Below, in pieces: positions 27,611 to 38,200 of a stretch of DNA of 64,000 nucleotides. The notes beneath the pieces were generated by a model. The model saw only the letters and a program-made list of their open reading frames with translations, was not told where the DNA came from and made no database searches. Position 1 is the first letter of the stretch. Each line of letters opens with the position of its first letter. Source of the DNA: an uncultured Flavobacteriaceae bacterium (GTDB lineage Bacteria; Bacteroidota; Bacteroidia; Flavobacteriales; Flavobacteriaceae); contig CANMSA010000004.1 in the NCBI GenBank assembly GCA_947500385.1, positions 186,001 to 250,000 of the forward strand, given 5' to 3'. A program made the translations under genes and the position numbers.

Positions 27611-28870
27611 ATGAAAAAATCACATATTTTCATTTCCTTTTTACCATTCCTATTTGTCGCTCATTTACTAAGTGCACAATACGATCCAGATTTTGAACTT
27701 AGACTCAACTGTGGTAATTCGGGTGCAACGGGTCAATTTGCCGCTGATCAATACTTTGATGGTGAAAGACAGTTTACCAGTTCGTATGTTACCCTAGCAG
27801 AGCCCTTTAAGAGCATCCGGTTCACAAAAACCCCCACGACCGGGCAACACACGATGAATTATAGCATACCGGTAGAAAATGGGAGCTACACCGTTACGCT
27901 TCACTTTCTAGAGATTTATTTTGGTGTTAGCGGCAATGGTGGTGTTGGCAGTCGCGTATTTGATGTAAGCCTTGAGGGACAGCTCGTGGAAAATGACTTG
28001 GACATTTTAGATAGAGTTGGTCAAAACGTGGTTTATAGTCCACAGTATACCGCCAATGTAACAGACGGACAACTTACTATTTTCTTCTCAGCATCAGCAG
28101 GAGACCCGATTATTTCCGCCATTGAGGTAGAGGGAATAAATAGTTCTGATACGGAGCCTCCTAGCACTGTACCCTTTGGTTCCTTTCAATCGGGGAATAT
28201 AACAGATACTACGGTTGATTTAAGTTGGGGAGCGGCAAGCGATAATGTCGGTGTTGTCGGGTACAGGATATACCAAGGATATCCTTCTTTTACAGACCTG
28301 GTTCAAACCTTGGGAAATGTCACCAGCACTCAAATAGCCAATTTGACTCCTTCTACGGGTTATCAATTTGCTGTTGCCGCTTTTGATGCTGCAAATCTTG
28401 AAGGTCCTAAAAGTGGTCTAGGCGTCGTTACGCTTGACTCCCCCGCCAACGGTACGGGCGGGTATTGGTCGAAGACATCCTCGACTGTTTACTATAATAG
28501 TGGTAGTGTAGGTATTGGGACGACAACCCCTGGCACATACAAGTTAGCTGTAAACGGCCATATAAGGGCCAAAGAAATTGTTGTTGAACAGGCCAACTGG
28601 CCAGATTATGTATTTTCTGATGAACATACGCTGCCTTCCTTGGAAGAAGTAGAAAAGCACATTGAGGAAAATGGGCATCTTATCAATATTCCCTCGGCAG
28701 GCGAAGTTCACTTGAACGGTATTGAAGTGGGTGAAATGAACAGGTTGTTGTTGGAGAAAATAGAGGAGTTGACCCTGTATATTCTAGCACAGGATAAAAT
28801 GAACAAAACCCTAAAAACTGGGCTTTCAGAACTACAAAACGAAGTTAACCTCTTGAAACAAAAACCATAA
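27611..28870 (+). CDS. Secreted malectin/FnIII protein with tail-fibre-like C-terminus
   Basis: A 419-residue exported protein (signal MKKSHIFISFLPFLFVAHLLSAQ). Domains: malectin-like carbohydrate-binding domain (about 28-175; LRLNCGNSGATGQFAADQYFDG, YTVTLHFLEIYFGVSGNGG, GSRVFDVSLEG), one fibronectin type III domain (about 190-275; STTVDLSWGAASDNVGVVGYRIYQG type) and a shared module from about 285 to the end (GIGTTTPGTYKLAVNGHIRAKEIVVEQANWPDYVF, then a predicted coiled coil). That module is known at the ends of many Bacteroidota surface proteins and resembles phage-fibre chaperone/trimerisation tails. The next gene is a tandem partner. Confidence 0.85.
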   Translation: MKKSHIFISFLPFLFVAHLLSAQYDPDFELRLNCGNSGATGQFAADQYFDGERQFTSSYVTLAEPFKSIRFTKTPTTGQHTMNYSIPVENGSYTVTLHFLEIYFGVSGNGGVGSRVFDVSLEGQLVENDLDILDRVGQNVVYSPQYTANVTDGQLTIFFSASAGDPIISAIEVEGINSSDTEPPSTVPFGSFQSGNITDTTVDLSWGAASDNVGVVGYRIYQGYPSFTDLVQTLGNVTSTQIANLTPSTGYQFAVAAFDAANLEGPKSGLGVVTLDSPANGTGGYWSKTSSTVYYNSGSVGIGTTTPGTYKLAVNGHIRAKEIVVEQANWPDYVFSDEHTLPSLEEVEKHIEENGHLINIPSAGEVHLNGIEVGEMNRLLLEKIEELTLYILAQDKMNKTLKTGLSELQNEVNLLKQKP

Positions 28871-28953
28871 GCTATCTTTTATAATATGATATTAGATTAT
28901 TAGAAGTTCAAAACCTTCTTGCTGTGACCACTACCAATTTCAAAACCAATACT

Positions 28954-30561
28954 ATGAAAAAACTGAACCCGACTTTAGGAACGATATTCGTAAAACTAAG
29001 CATATGGCGTTCTTTGCCCCTACTAGTTCTATTCTTTGCATCGGTACAAGGAGTAGCTCAATCTGTCACGACTTTAAACCCTGTATCCGACGCTTATCTG
29101 CAACGTTCGTCTTTTAATTCTACGAGCGAAACTCGCTACAATGATGAGACCTTACGTGTAGAAAATTCAAGCAACAGAGTAAGGGATAGTTACTTGAAAT
29201 TTGATTTGTCAGGTATTAATGGAACCATTACCGCATTAGAACTGGAACTAACTGTTTACACTGATCCAGGAAGTGGTACCATCAATGTTTATAAAGGGAT
29301 TGGAACCGGTTGGAATGAGAACAACCTTTCAAATTCAAACAAGCCCACCACTCCAGGTGCTCCTTTGGGTTCTTTTCCCGGAACACATTCCAACAATGCT
29401 GTTAAGATCCTTGCTCTAAATACTACTATTTTGGACAGCAGCAATCTATTGTCCATTGTTCTGAAACATACAACGAATTCGGACGTTGCTTTCGCCTCCA
29501 TGGGGCCCGAGACCTCTAGCATTTTCGACCAAGCACCATCGTCAAAATGGCCTAAATTAAAAGTGACCTTTACACCGAATACAGGAGATACGGAAGCACC
29601 AACAGCTCCAACTAACTTATCGAACCCTTCAATAACGAATAACAAAGTAACCTTAACATGGACGGAATCTACCGATAATGTGGGCGTAGTAGGTTACAGG
29701 GTATACAACCAAGATAGTTTTTACGACAACGCGGGAAACGCAACAACATACGAGACCCCGACTTTGACCGAAGGGGCAACATACCAGTTTAGCGTCAGGG
29801 CATACGATGCGGAAAATAATGTTAGCCCGGCCAGTAGCACATTACCGGTTACTGTAACTAATTCTTCCCCTGGAGATACCGAACCTCCGACAGGGCTTTT
29901 GTTTCCAAATTCTTCCAATGTTACAAGTACCACAGTAGACCTCGACTGGACAGCCGCTACAGATAATGTTGGCGTCTCTGGCTACAAAATCTACGAAGGT
30001 GAAAATCCTTATACAACCAATTGGAATTTGCTTGCCACTATAGGGAATGCAACCAACTATCAACTAACGGGTTTATCCCCTGCAACCCAGTACTACCTGC
30101 GATTTACTGCCTTTGACGCTGCCGGAAACGAATCTAGCGGATCGGTAATTACCATCACTACATTATCAAATGTCGGAGATACGGGAGGGTACTGGAGCCT
30201 GGCTCAAAACAACACTGACCTCTACTACAATAATGGAAATATAGGTATTGGAACAGCTACTCCCGGCACCTATAAGTTGGCGGTAAACGGACACATACGA
30301 GCTAAGGAGATTGTAGTGGAACAGGCCAACTGGCCCGACTATGTGTTTACAGATGAATACCCCTTGCCCTCTCTAACGGAGGTGGAGGAGCACATTAAAA
30401 AAAACGGGCACTTAATGAATATCCCCTCTGCAAGTCAAGTGCATTCCGATGGTATGGAAGTGGGGGAAATGAACAAGTTGCTATTGGAAAAAATAGAGGA
30501 ACTGACACTCTATATCATAGAAATGAAGAAGGAAATCAATGAATTGAAAAATGATAATTAG
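28954..30561 (+). CDS. Secreted DNRLRE/FnIII protein with tail-fibre-like C-terminus
   Basis: A 535-residue exported protein; the ATG at 28954 opens a signal ending near VQGVAQS. Domains: DNRLRE/CBM96-like domain (about 40-205; VSDAYLQRSSFNSTSETRYNDETLRVEN, DSYLKFDLSGI), two fibronectin type III domains (about 215-305 and 310-405) and the same C-terminal module as the upstream gene (GIGTATPGTYKLAVNGHIRAKEIVVEQANWPDYVF, EVGEMNKLLLEKIEELTLYIIEMKKEI). The nucleotide similarity of the module to the upstream gene points to duplication. The RHS gene begins 52 bases downstream. It may be a trimeric surface fibre or adhesin (inference). Confidence 0.85.
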   Translation: MKKLNPTLGTIFVKLSIWRSLPLLVLFFASVQGVAQSVTTLNPVSDAYLQRSSFNSTSETRYNDETLRVENSSNRVRDSYLKFDLSGINGTITALELELTVYTDPGSGTINVYKGIGTGWNENNLSNSNKPTTPGAPLGSFPGTHSNNAVKILALNTTILDSSNLLSIVLKHTTNSDVAFASMGPETSSIFDQAPSSKWPKLKVTFTPNTGDTEAPTAPTNLSNPSITNNKVTLTWTESTDNVGVVGYRVYNQDSFYDNAGNATTYETPTLTEGATYQFSVRAYDAENNVSPASSTLPVTVTNSSPGDTEPPTGLLFPNSSNVTSTTVDLDWTAATDNVGVSGYKIYEGENPYTTNWNLLATIGNATNYQLTGLSPATQYYLRFTAFDAAGNESSGSVITITTLSNVGDTGGYWSLAQNNTDLYYNNGNIGIGTATPGTYKLAVNGHIRAKEIVVEQANWPDYVFTDEYPLPSLTEVEEHIKKNGHLMNIPSASQVHSDGMEVGEMNKLLLEKIEELTLYIIEMKKEINELKNDN

Positions 30562-30613
30562 GGAGTACTTTCCATCATTAAATCAAATTTCGCACAACCT
30601 AAACCAAGGATTT

Positions 30614-33600
30614 ATGAAACATTTTTTCACCACCTTCTTCTTATTGTCTTTGTTCTTTTCCCTTGCACAATCAGACAACGAGAACTATGTCAAAACCATA
30701 GAACCGAAAGCGGGGTATAATATTAGTGAACTAGACAATTTATTGGGTAATAGTAGCACTCCAAATACCCTTTCCCTGAATTTGCCCGTAACCTCCGGAG
30801 ATTATATTGCCACCGAAAGAATAAACTTGACGGATGGGTTTCACGCCACCGGAACAGTTCGCGCAAGAATTGTTGATTTCAATGAAAATCTATTGGAATA
30901 CATTTCCTATTACGATGGCCTTGGAAGGCCTATTCAAAACATTGCTAGGGGGCAAAGTGCAAATGGAAATGATATCATACGTTTAACCGACTATGATCAA
31001 TTTGGCAGAGAATCATCAACCTATTTACCATTCTCGGTTCAACAGAATTCTGGTAATGCTATTGATAATCCAGTAAATGAGCAAGTTAACTATTACAGAG
31101 CCGCTTACGATGATCCATACGGATTGAGCTTTAATAAATATGATGAATCACCCTTAAACAGAGTTGTTGAATCGTCATCCCCTGGAACTGATTTTCGTAT
31201 TCTTTCTGGGAATGTTAATGGTCATACCGTTAAGTACGAATATGGAACCAACCTTTCTACCACAGAAGTCATAAAGTTTTCAATAGATGACTCTGGTTCG
31301 TCGCCATTAATTATAAAAGGCAGCTACGATACAAAAGAACTCCTAAAAAATACAATAAAAAATGAAAATTGGCAGCTCGGCGACGGATCTTTAAATACCG
31401 TAGAAACGTATTCAGACAAGAGTGATCGGACAATTGCCCAAATTACATATGAAGAAGGCCCTAACGGAACTTCTGTAAAGAGAATTACTCAAAACATATA
31501 TGACATTTATGGTAGACTACGTTATGTGCTGCCCCCAAAATCTTTAGTAAACGTAACAACCACCCCAGGCAATTTTCAAATTAACGAAAACTTGGTATTT
31601 CAATATCGATATGATCAATACAACAGGAAAATTGCACAAAGAGTTCCAGGCAGAGGTTGGGAATACATGGTATACGATAGACTGGACAGGCCAGTCTTAA
31701 CCCAGGATGCTAATCTTAAAGCGGACAACAAATGGCTCTTTACAAAGTATGATGTTTTTGGCAGACCCATATATTCAGGTATTTATGTGTCTTCTCAGAC
31801 ACCAGAACAACTACAGCAAAGCATAGATAGCTACATTCAGGGCAATACCAGTAATTTGGCAAATGCAGAAAAGAGAACAACCACTTCTATCGAAGTTGGT
31901 GGTTTACTAATGAGTTATAGCAACAACGCCTTTCCCATTGATAACATCTCGGAAGTGTTGACATTACAATACTATGATGATTATTTATTCACTGATAATG
32001 ACAAGCCTACCGGATTATCCTCAAATGTGCAAGGGCAGACCGTCACGAACAGAACTAAAGGTCTTCTAACGGCCAGTTTTACTAAAACGCTTGGAGAATC
32101 TACTTGGAACAAGACTTATAGCTATTACGATAGTAAAGGCAGAGCCATTCGAATTTACAGTAAAAACCATCAAGGCGGGCATACCATAAGTTCTAGTAAA
32201 TTAGATTTTAGAGGAAAAACAATACAATCGTATACCAGGCATAAAAAGAATTCTTCCGCAACCGTTTTAAACATTACCAACCGTTTCACCTTTGACCATG
32301 CAGAGCGCGTATTAGGCCAGTACCAAAAAATAAATGCGCAACCGGAGGAACGACTTGCCGAAAACACCTACGATGAGCTAGGAATGCTCATTGGTAAACA
32401 GGTAGGTGGTACCACAGGGTCGATAGCGTTGCAAGAGCATGCATATAAATACAATATTAGAGGACAAATTTCATCCCTGAATGATGTTAGTAATCTCGGA
32501 AACAAGCTTTTTGCCTATAAGTTGAGGTACAATGAAACTTCAGAAGGTGGTTCACCAGTAGCATCAAGATATGATGGTAGTATCTCCCAGGCTATTTGGC
32601 GTTCTTCATACGATAACACTAAAAAGAGTTACTCCTATTCTTATGACGCCTTAAATAGACTTAAATCAAGCTCTTATCAATATAATGAAAATCTGAATGG
32701 GAATTCAGGATTGAACTATAATACCCAAATCACATATGACCCGAACGGTAATATAGTATCACTAAATAGAAACGACGGCAATGGCGTCATGGATCAATTG
32801 AGCTATGATTATGGTGGGGCCAATGGAAACCAACTATTTGCAGTTTCGGATACTTATGCTTCAGTAGGCTTTATCGATGGTAATACTAGCGGTAATGATT
32901 ATGCTTATGATGGCAATGGGAACCTGATAAAAGACTTAAATAAGGGGATTTCTTCTATTACCTATAATCATTTAGATCTTGTAAAAAATGTATCACTCGC
33001 AAGCAATAGAAGTTTATCTTTTATGTACTCTGCTACCGGCGAAAAACTTCAAAAAAAATACAAAAATGGCAATACCATAGTAGCTGATACTGAGTATCTA
33101 AATGGCTTCCAGTACGTGAACGGTACACTACAATTTTTCCCTACGACCCAAGGCTACGTCTATAAATCTGGCAATACCTATAAATATATGTATATCTATA
33201 GGGATCATTTAGGGAACAATAGGGTAAGTTATTCAGATGTAGATGAGAATGGAAACATTGCCGTATCGGAGTTAAATTCAAATACCAACTACTATCCTTT
33301 TGGCGCTAGTCATTCCGAACAATTTACGGGCAGTCTGGCCGCCAACTATAACTATGTTTTTCAAGGAAAAGAATATCAGGCGGAAAATGGCCTTAATTGG
33401 CATGACTTCGGATCTCGAAACTACGATGCCTATTTAGGACGTTGGATGGTGCCCGACCCTCAAAACCAGTTTGGAAGCCCTTATTTGGCGATGGGTAACA
33501 ATCCTATTTCATTTACAGATCCCGATGGTGAGTACACTGGATGGGATGATGCCGCCGCATTTCTTATAGGAGGTATTATAAATGTTGTTGCGAATTACGA

Positions 33601-34444
33601 TAATATAGATGACTGGGGAGATGGGCTGTCCTATTTTGGCATTGGGGGTGTATCGGGAGTAGCTACCTTATATGGTGGACCCGTGGCAGGTGGGGCTATT
33701 CTTGCCGGCGGCAATAGTTTTTACACCCAATATGACAAAAACAACGGAAATGTAGAAGTTGATCAGCTTTTATTCGATACTACTATCGGCGCGGCGACGG
33801 CCGGTATTGGTTCTAAATTATCTCCTTTCATTGCCACACATACTAGCAAGCTGTTCGGGAGCAGCAGTTCATTGTTTTCTCAATATGCCGTAGATGCCGT
33901 TTCCAATGTTAGTTCCGGTGTTATTATCGAGACTACCGTAGGAGTTGCTATGGGAGAGAGTTTAAATGATTCTTTTTCAAATAGTCTCAATAATATTCCA
34001 CAGTCATTGGTCATTAGTGGAATTAGTACCACTGGCGCATACTACAAAGGCAAGCACCAAGCACGTCAAGAAGCAAAGAAACAAAAACTATTGGCCCAGG
34101 AAAACAATGAGGTGGTAGAACTCAATATTCCTGCCATAGAGCTTACAACATCCTCCGAGTCATTAAAACCAAGCAGGAACTACACCATATTTTTAGAGGA
34201 TGGAACCGTATATAAATTTGGCGTCTCCGGGGCAGATCTCAAAAGATACAACCAATCTTTAATTGAAGCTGGGCCTAATGCATTTGGAAAATATTCAGAT
34301 ATTAAACCAAAATTCAAAGCACACATATCCGAAAAATATATGCGAAGTTTGCACTATAACACTACTGGGGACTACTTTTTGCCAGGAATGAAAATTCCAT
34401 TTCCTGTTGATTTTGACACTAGAATGCCCATAAAATTAAATTGA
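30614..34444 (+). CDS. RHS-repeat polymorphic toxin-like protein (DUF6443 N-terminus)
   Basis: A 1276-residue secreted RHS protein. The ATG at 30614 gives the signal MKHFFTTFFLLSLFFSLAQ. The N-terminal domain (YYDGLGRPIQNIARGQSANGNDI...TDYDQFGRESSTYLPF) is DUF6443-like; residues about 330-950 hold YD-type RHS repeats; the RHS core (YYPFGASHSEQF, GLNWHDFGSRNYDAYLGRWMVPDPQNQF, NNPISFTDPDG) ends at Gly972. The following ~300 residues are unrelated to the repeats: a glycine-rich hydrophobic stretch (973-1180), then a compact 88-residue tip (1189-1276) with a YTI...YKFG pattern, Arg1211, Glu1240 and Asn1249 reminiscent of GIY-YIG/Tox-URI nucleases. The tip assignment is tentative. The next gene overlaps the stop by one base. 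Confidence 0.88.
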   Translation: MKHFFTTFFLLSLFFSLAQSDNENYVKTIEPKAGYNISELDNLLGNSSTPNTLSLNLPVTSGDYIATERINLTDGFHATGTVRARIVDFNENLLEYISYYDGLGRPIQNIARGQSANGNDIIRLTDYDQFGRESSTYLPFSVQQNSGNAIDNPVNEQVNYYRAAYDDPYGLSFNKYDESPLNRVVESSSPGTDFRILSGNVNGHTVKYEYGTNLSTTEVIKFSIDDSGSSPLIIKGSYDTKELLKNTIKNENWQLGDGSLNTVETYSDKSDRTIAQITYEEGPNGTSVKRITQNIYDIYGRLRYVLPPKSLVNVTTTPGNFQINENLVFQYRYDQYNRKIAQRVPGRGWEYMVYDRLDRPVLTQDANLKADNKWLFTKYDVFGRPIYSGIYVSSQTPEQLQQSIDSYIQGNTSNLANAEKRTTTSIEVGGLLMSYSNNAFPIDNISEVLTLQYYDDYLFTDNDKPTGLSSNVQGQTVTNRTKGLLTASFTKTLGESTWNKTYSYYDSKGRAIRIYSKNHQGGHTISSSKLDFRGKTIQSYTRHKKNSSATVLNITNRFTFDHAERVLGQYQKINAQPEERLAENTYDELGMLIGKQVGGTTGSIALQEHAYKYNIRGQISSLNDVSNLGNKLFAYKLRYNETSEGGSPVASRYDGSISQAIWRSSYDNTKKSYSYSYDALNRLKSSSYQYNENLNGNSGLNYNTQITYDPNGNIVSLNRNDGNGVMDQLSYDYGGANGNQLFAVSDTYASVGFIDGNTSGNDYAYDGNGNLIKDLNKGISSITYNHLDLVKNVSLASNRSLSFMYSATGEKLQKKYKNGNTIVADTEYLNGFQYVNGTLQFFPTTQGYVYKSGNTYKYMYIYRDHLGNNRVSYSDVDENGNIAVSELNSNTNYYPFGASHSEQFTGSLAANYNYVFQGKEYQAENGLNWHDFGSRNYDAYLGRWMVPDPQNQFGSPYLAMGNNPISFTDPDGEYTGWDDAAAFLIGGIINVVANYDNIDDWGDGLSYFGIGGVSGVATLYGGPVAGGAILAGGNSFYTQYDKNNGNVEVDQLLFDTTIGAATAGIGSKLSPFIATHTSKLFGSSSSLFSQYAVDAVSNVSSGVIIETTVGVAMGESLNDSFSNSLNNIPQSLVISGISTTGAYYKGKHQARQEAKKQKLLAQENNEVVELNIPAIELTTSSESLKPSRNYTIFLEDGTVYKFGVSGADLKRYNQSLIEAGPNAFGKYSDIKPKFKAHISEKYMRSLHYNTTGDYFLPGMKIPFPVDFDTRMPIKLN

Positions 34445-35136
34445 TGAAAATTGGAAGAACACTTTTTTGGTTTAAAGATGGAGAGGCAACACTTAGGGAC
34501 CTAACATCAGATTTTTTTGGGCTCTCGACCTTGCTTAACAGCTTGTTGAATGAGTTTTATAAAGGTAAAAAAATTAAGTTTTTCAATGTTACTTTCTCCA
34601 ATTCTAGGGCATACAAACTGTTTCCTAACCGCTTAAAAAATGAAGCTTACTATGCAAACGGCCATTTATCTTATTACGCGGTATTTGACTCGGATGTTTT
34701 TATAGCAATGAATACTTTAGATCAAAAAAGGTTTTTATGGGATGAAGCTTATAAAGGCTTACAAGCTTCGGCCACCTTGATGAAAAATCCTGAATTATCA
34801 GATGCTTGTGAAATTGCGTATCATAAAGGCATAAAAATGAATCTTAACACAGACCATACAGTTCTTGAGGAAGCTATTGAGCTGTTTGGCCAAAAATTAA
34901 AAGCCGCAGTGATTATTCAGTTCAAAGAAGATAAAATGTACTCAAAGTTTTTGTTGGAAGATGACAAAAAAATACTCTACGAACAGGATATTGATACCGC
35001 TCAAAAAAACATGGAGGTTTTTCTTGAAATTTATAAGAAAATGGAGCAGGAAAATGATACCATCATCATAAAAGGTGCAAAACACATTGAGTATCTACCA
35101 TTGACCATAAAGCTTGATAAAAGCATATTGAATTAA
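34444..35136 (+). CDS. Candidate immunity protein for the RHS toxin
   Basis: A 230-residue cytosolic protein (no signal, no membrane segment) starting in a TGATG overlap with the RHS gene. It is rich in Lys and Glu and predicted mixed alpha/beta (KIGRTLFWFKDGEATLRDLTSDFFGL, AYKGLQASATLMKNPELSDACEIAYHKG, EEAIELFGQKLKAAVIIQF). I recognise no family. Immediate overlap downstream of an RHS tip, with no secretion signal, is the standard position of an immunity gene in polymorphic toxin systems. The role is inferred from context alone. Confidence 0.72.
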   Translation: MKIGRTLFWFKDGEATLRDLTSDFFGLSTLLNSLLNEFYKGKKIKFFNVTFSNSRAYKLFPNRLKNEAYYANGHLSYYAVFDSDVFIAMNTLDQKRFLWDEAYKGLQASATLMKNPELSDACEIAYHKGIKMNLNTDHTVLEEAIELFGQKLKAAVIIQFKEDKMYSKFLLEDDKKILYEQDIDTAQKNMEVFLEIYKKMEQENDTIIIKGAKHIEYLPLTIKLDKSILN

Positions 35137-35212
35137 TAAAGGAAATGAATTTACATTGAACAATTTCAATTGATTAGAAGTTTTAACACAACTATAATTA
35201 AAGCATTAGAAC

Positions 35213-38200
35213 ATGAAATTAAAAATTACTACCGTAGTATTTCTGGTATTTACGTTCATCAACGGACTAGCTCAGGAGTCTGATATTTTAACCCCAAAAG
35301 CTTCGCCTTTTCAAGTAGGTAACAATATCGAGGGTGTAGTAAAGAATTCTGTGAACGAGGTAACGGGCAAGGTCACTTTCTCAATCCCTTTGGCTACAAT
35401 TGCATCACGATCGATTACGTTCCCGGTAAACCTCACATATGATGGAGCTTCAGCTCTTGATATAGCACAGCAATTAAACGAATACAGCCCTACAGGGACG
35501 GTCGGGGTTGGTTTTAATACCGGTGTGCCCAGAATTATTGTTGACAACAAAGGAACGGCCGCAAGGGATGATGATGAGTTCTTTTTGAAGGATGACACCA
35601 ACAATACAAGGCTAATTTGCACCAAAAAAACAGTCGTAAACTTTCCAAACTCCGGGGATAGCTATCAGGAATTTGAAACTGAAAAATATGTACCTTATAA
35701 AATCAAATATCGTATTAAGACTATCGATCAAGTAAACAGTAACATCATTACAACGGTACAAGACTACTGGGAGATTATCAATGACAGCGGTGTTACCTAC
35801 ACTTATGGAAATACCGATAATACCAGAGAAAATGTCATCGCTTGGGATAATTGGATAGGTTCGTCAAAAAATACTAGCGGAGCCTCGCTAAGTACCGTTA
35901 TCTGGAATCTTTCCAAAATAGAAGATCAATGGGGAAATAGTTTAGACTTCACCTATGAAAAAACAGAACAAGGTCATAATTCATCGGCAATTAAACATAC
36001 AGAAGCTTCCTATATTAAAGAAATCACCTCATCTTCTGGAGGTAAAATAATTTACAATTACGGCAATAAAACAATACTGGAATATCACGAACCTCATACC
36101 GAAATCCAAGAACCGGATGCATATCAAGAGCGGTATGAAAGAAAATTTTTAGAGACTTTGGATATCTACGACCGCGCAGAACAATTAATCAATACCTATG
36201 ATTTTACCTACGACTACAAGTTAAAGGCACTAGGAGAACGCAAAATGTATTTGGAGAGTCTTACATTTAAGGATGCAAACGGTGTAGCAATGCCTGCGCA
36301 CGAATTTGACTATTATACGTCCGGTGACTTTGTAGGTTGTATGGAAAAAGTAACCTACCCGACTGGAGGTTCTGTTACCTACAACTATGAAAATAAGCTC
36401 TTATATACCAACACCGCAAATAGATATCCCGCGGGCTCAATAATTACCGCTGGCTATACCTTTTATGCAGCGTATGCCAGAGATAATTATGTTCTTAGGT
36501 TATATAGATCAACCAATTATGTTTCTGGAAACAAATACCGCTTTAAAATGGTTAGGCATTGGTGGGATGGTAGTCTTTGGCAAACCAGTGAATTCGTGCT
36601 CCCCCCCTTAATAAGCGATGAATTCATTCGAGGAAAAGTAATGGATCGTTTTCTTTCCGTTTTTGAAGAAGATTACTATGGATTTCTTTGGTTCAATAGA
36701 GATACCGATGAAGGTGATTTGTATTTGTTTCATCTGGAAAACGATGGTCGTACTTGGAAAGAATCACATATTGCCGATATTACCATAGAATCCTATAATG
36801 ATCAAAACAAGCAAGAAGATCCTGTTTTAATGTCTTCTAAAGACTTTGTTATGATAGGAACGAACCGCTCGGGAAGAGTCTACACATATACTTGGAATGG
36901 TTCTTCATGGAATTCAGGAGAAATTCAGCAAGGTCAAGGCCAATTTTATTATGGTGTGGCAAGTAATTACATCTTAGCCCTAGATGAAGATGGTGGTCCC
37001 GATATGGTAACCAATATCAGCTATCCCGACAATTACTATATTCATTATCTAGATGCCGAAAAAATATGGAGAACCAAGTCTTGGTCTGCATTTGCGAATA
37101 CCCAAATTAATCCAATTAAAGATGTAAGCACCTTCTTCGCCGACAATTCGATGGCTGCTTTTGTAGCAGAAAATAATCCTGAATACATTTTAAGATGGGA
37201 TAAAGATTATAATCTTATATCCGTGGATGATGAATTAGGCGCGTATCCTGATTCGAACCCAATTTATCCTTCCTTAAGTTCAATGTTCACCATTCAGGTC
37301 AATTGGTTCAATAGCTATCCCCAAAAATCAATCAGATTCAATGGTTCTAGTTGGAGCCCTATTGATTTAAATCCGAACAGTTTTAATAGTTACAGTACAA
37401 CTGCTTTTGGGGAAGACTTTATTTTAATGTATGACCGCTCCTATTCAAATCGAAAAAAAGTGTCTTACTATTTTTACGATCCAAACAACAATAATTGGAA
37501 TTCAGGGATTTTCAACGATACTTTTGATTCAGATAATTATTGGGCAGCTGTGTGCTACAATAGGGATTTTATTATTGCAGGAAACAAAATCATTAAACTA
37601 AAAAATGACGGGACGAAATTCGGGCCCGAAATCACCTTGCCTTTGTACAATAATTTCAGCTATTCCAACACGCTCAACTACAGTTTCGTTGAACTGGCAA
37701 ACGATGTGAATGGCAATGCTTCCGGCGGCAAGTCCTTTTCCAATAGCCTGTTTGTATATACCGACAAGAAAGACGGTTATATAAAGACCATTGATCTTGG
37801 TGATAGGAAACATATAGATTCCAACTATAAGTTTGGAGGTTATAATCCATTTATGAGTTTTAAAAGCATGTTTTTAAAGAAGGATATTCAGGGCGGAGTT
37901 TTAACAGATTTATATCGTATTGTGGACGACCAAGTAAACAATGATGTTTACGACGTAGTCGTTTCCGAGATAGAAATTGATAATGGTAAGGGTGAAATAA
38001 GAAAAGTAAGTTACACCTATAATAATCCCAATTCATTACCCAATGACGTGTCAACTTTTTACGGAGAAGTTATCGTAGAGAATAAGGGATTTGGAAATTT
38101 TAGCAATGGCAAAATAAAAAGGTACTTTCATACAGGGGAAGAGGATTTGCGTTTAGCAGGATTATTAAAGAAGACAATAATTGAAGATAAAAATGGTAAT

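Noticed and set aside
36300-38200. Frameshift or gene fusion in the large SpvB-like protein
   Set aside because: The frame is open without interruption, and the central W/Y-rich region is consistent with a propeller inside TcB-like proteins.
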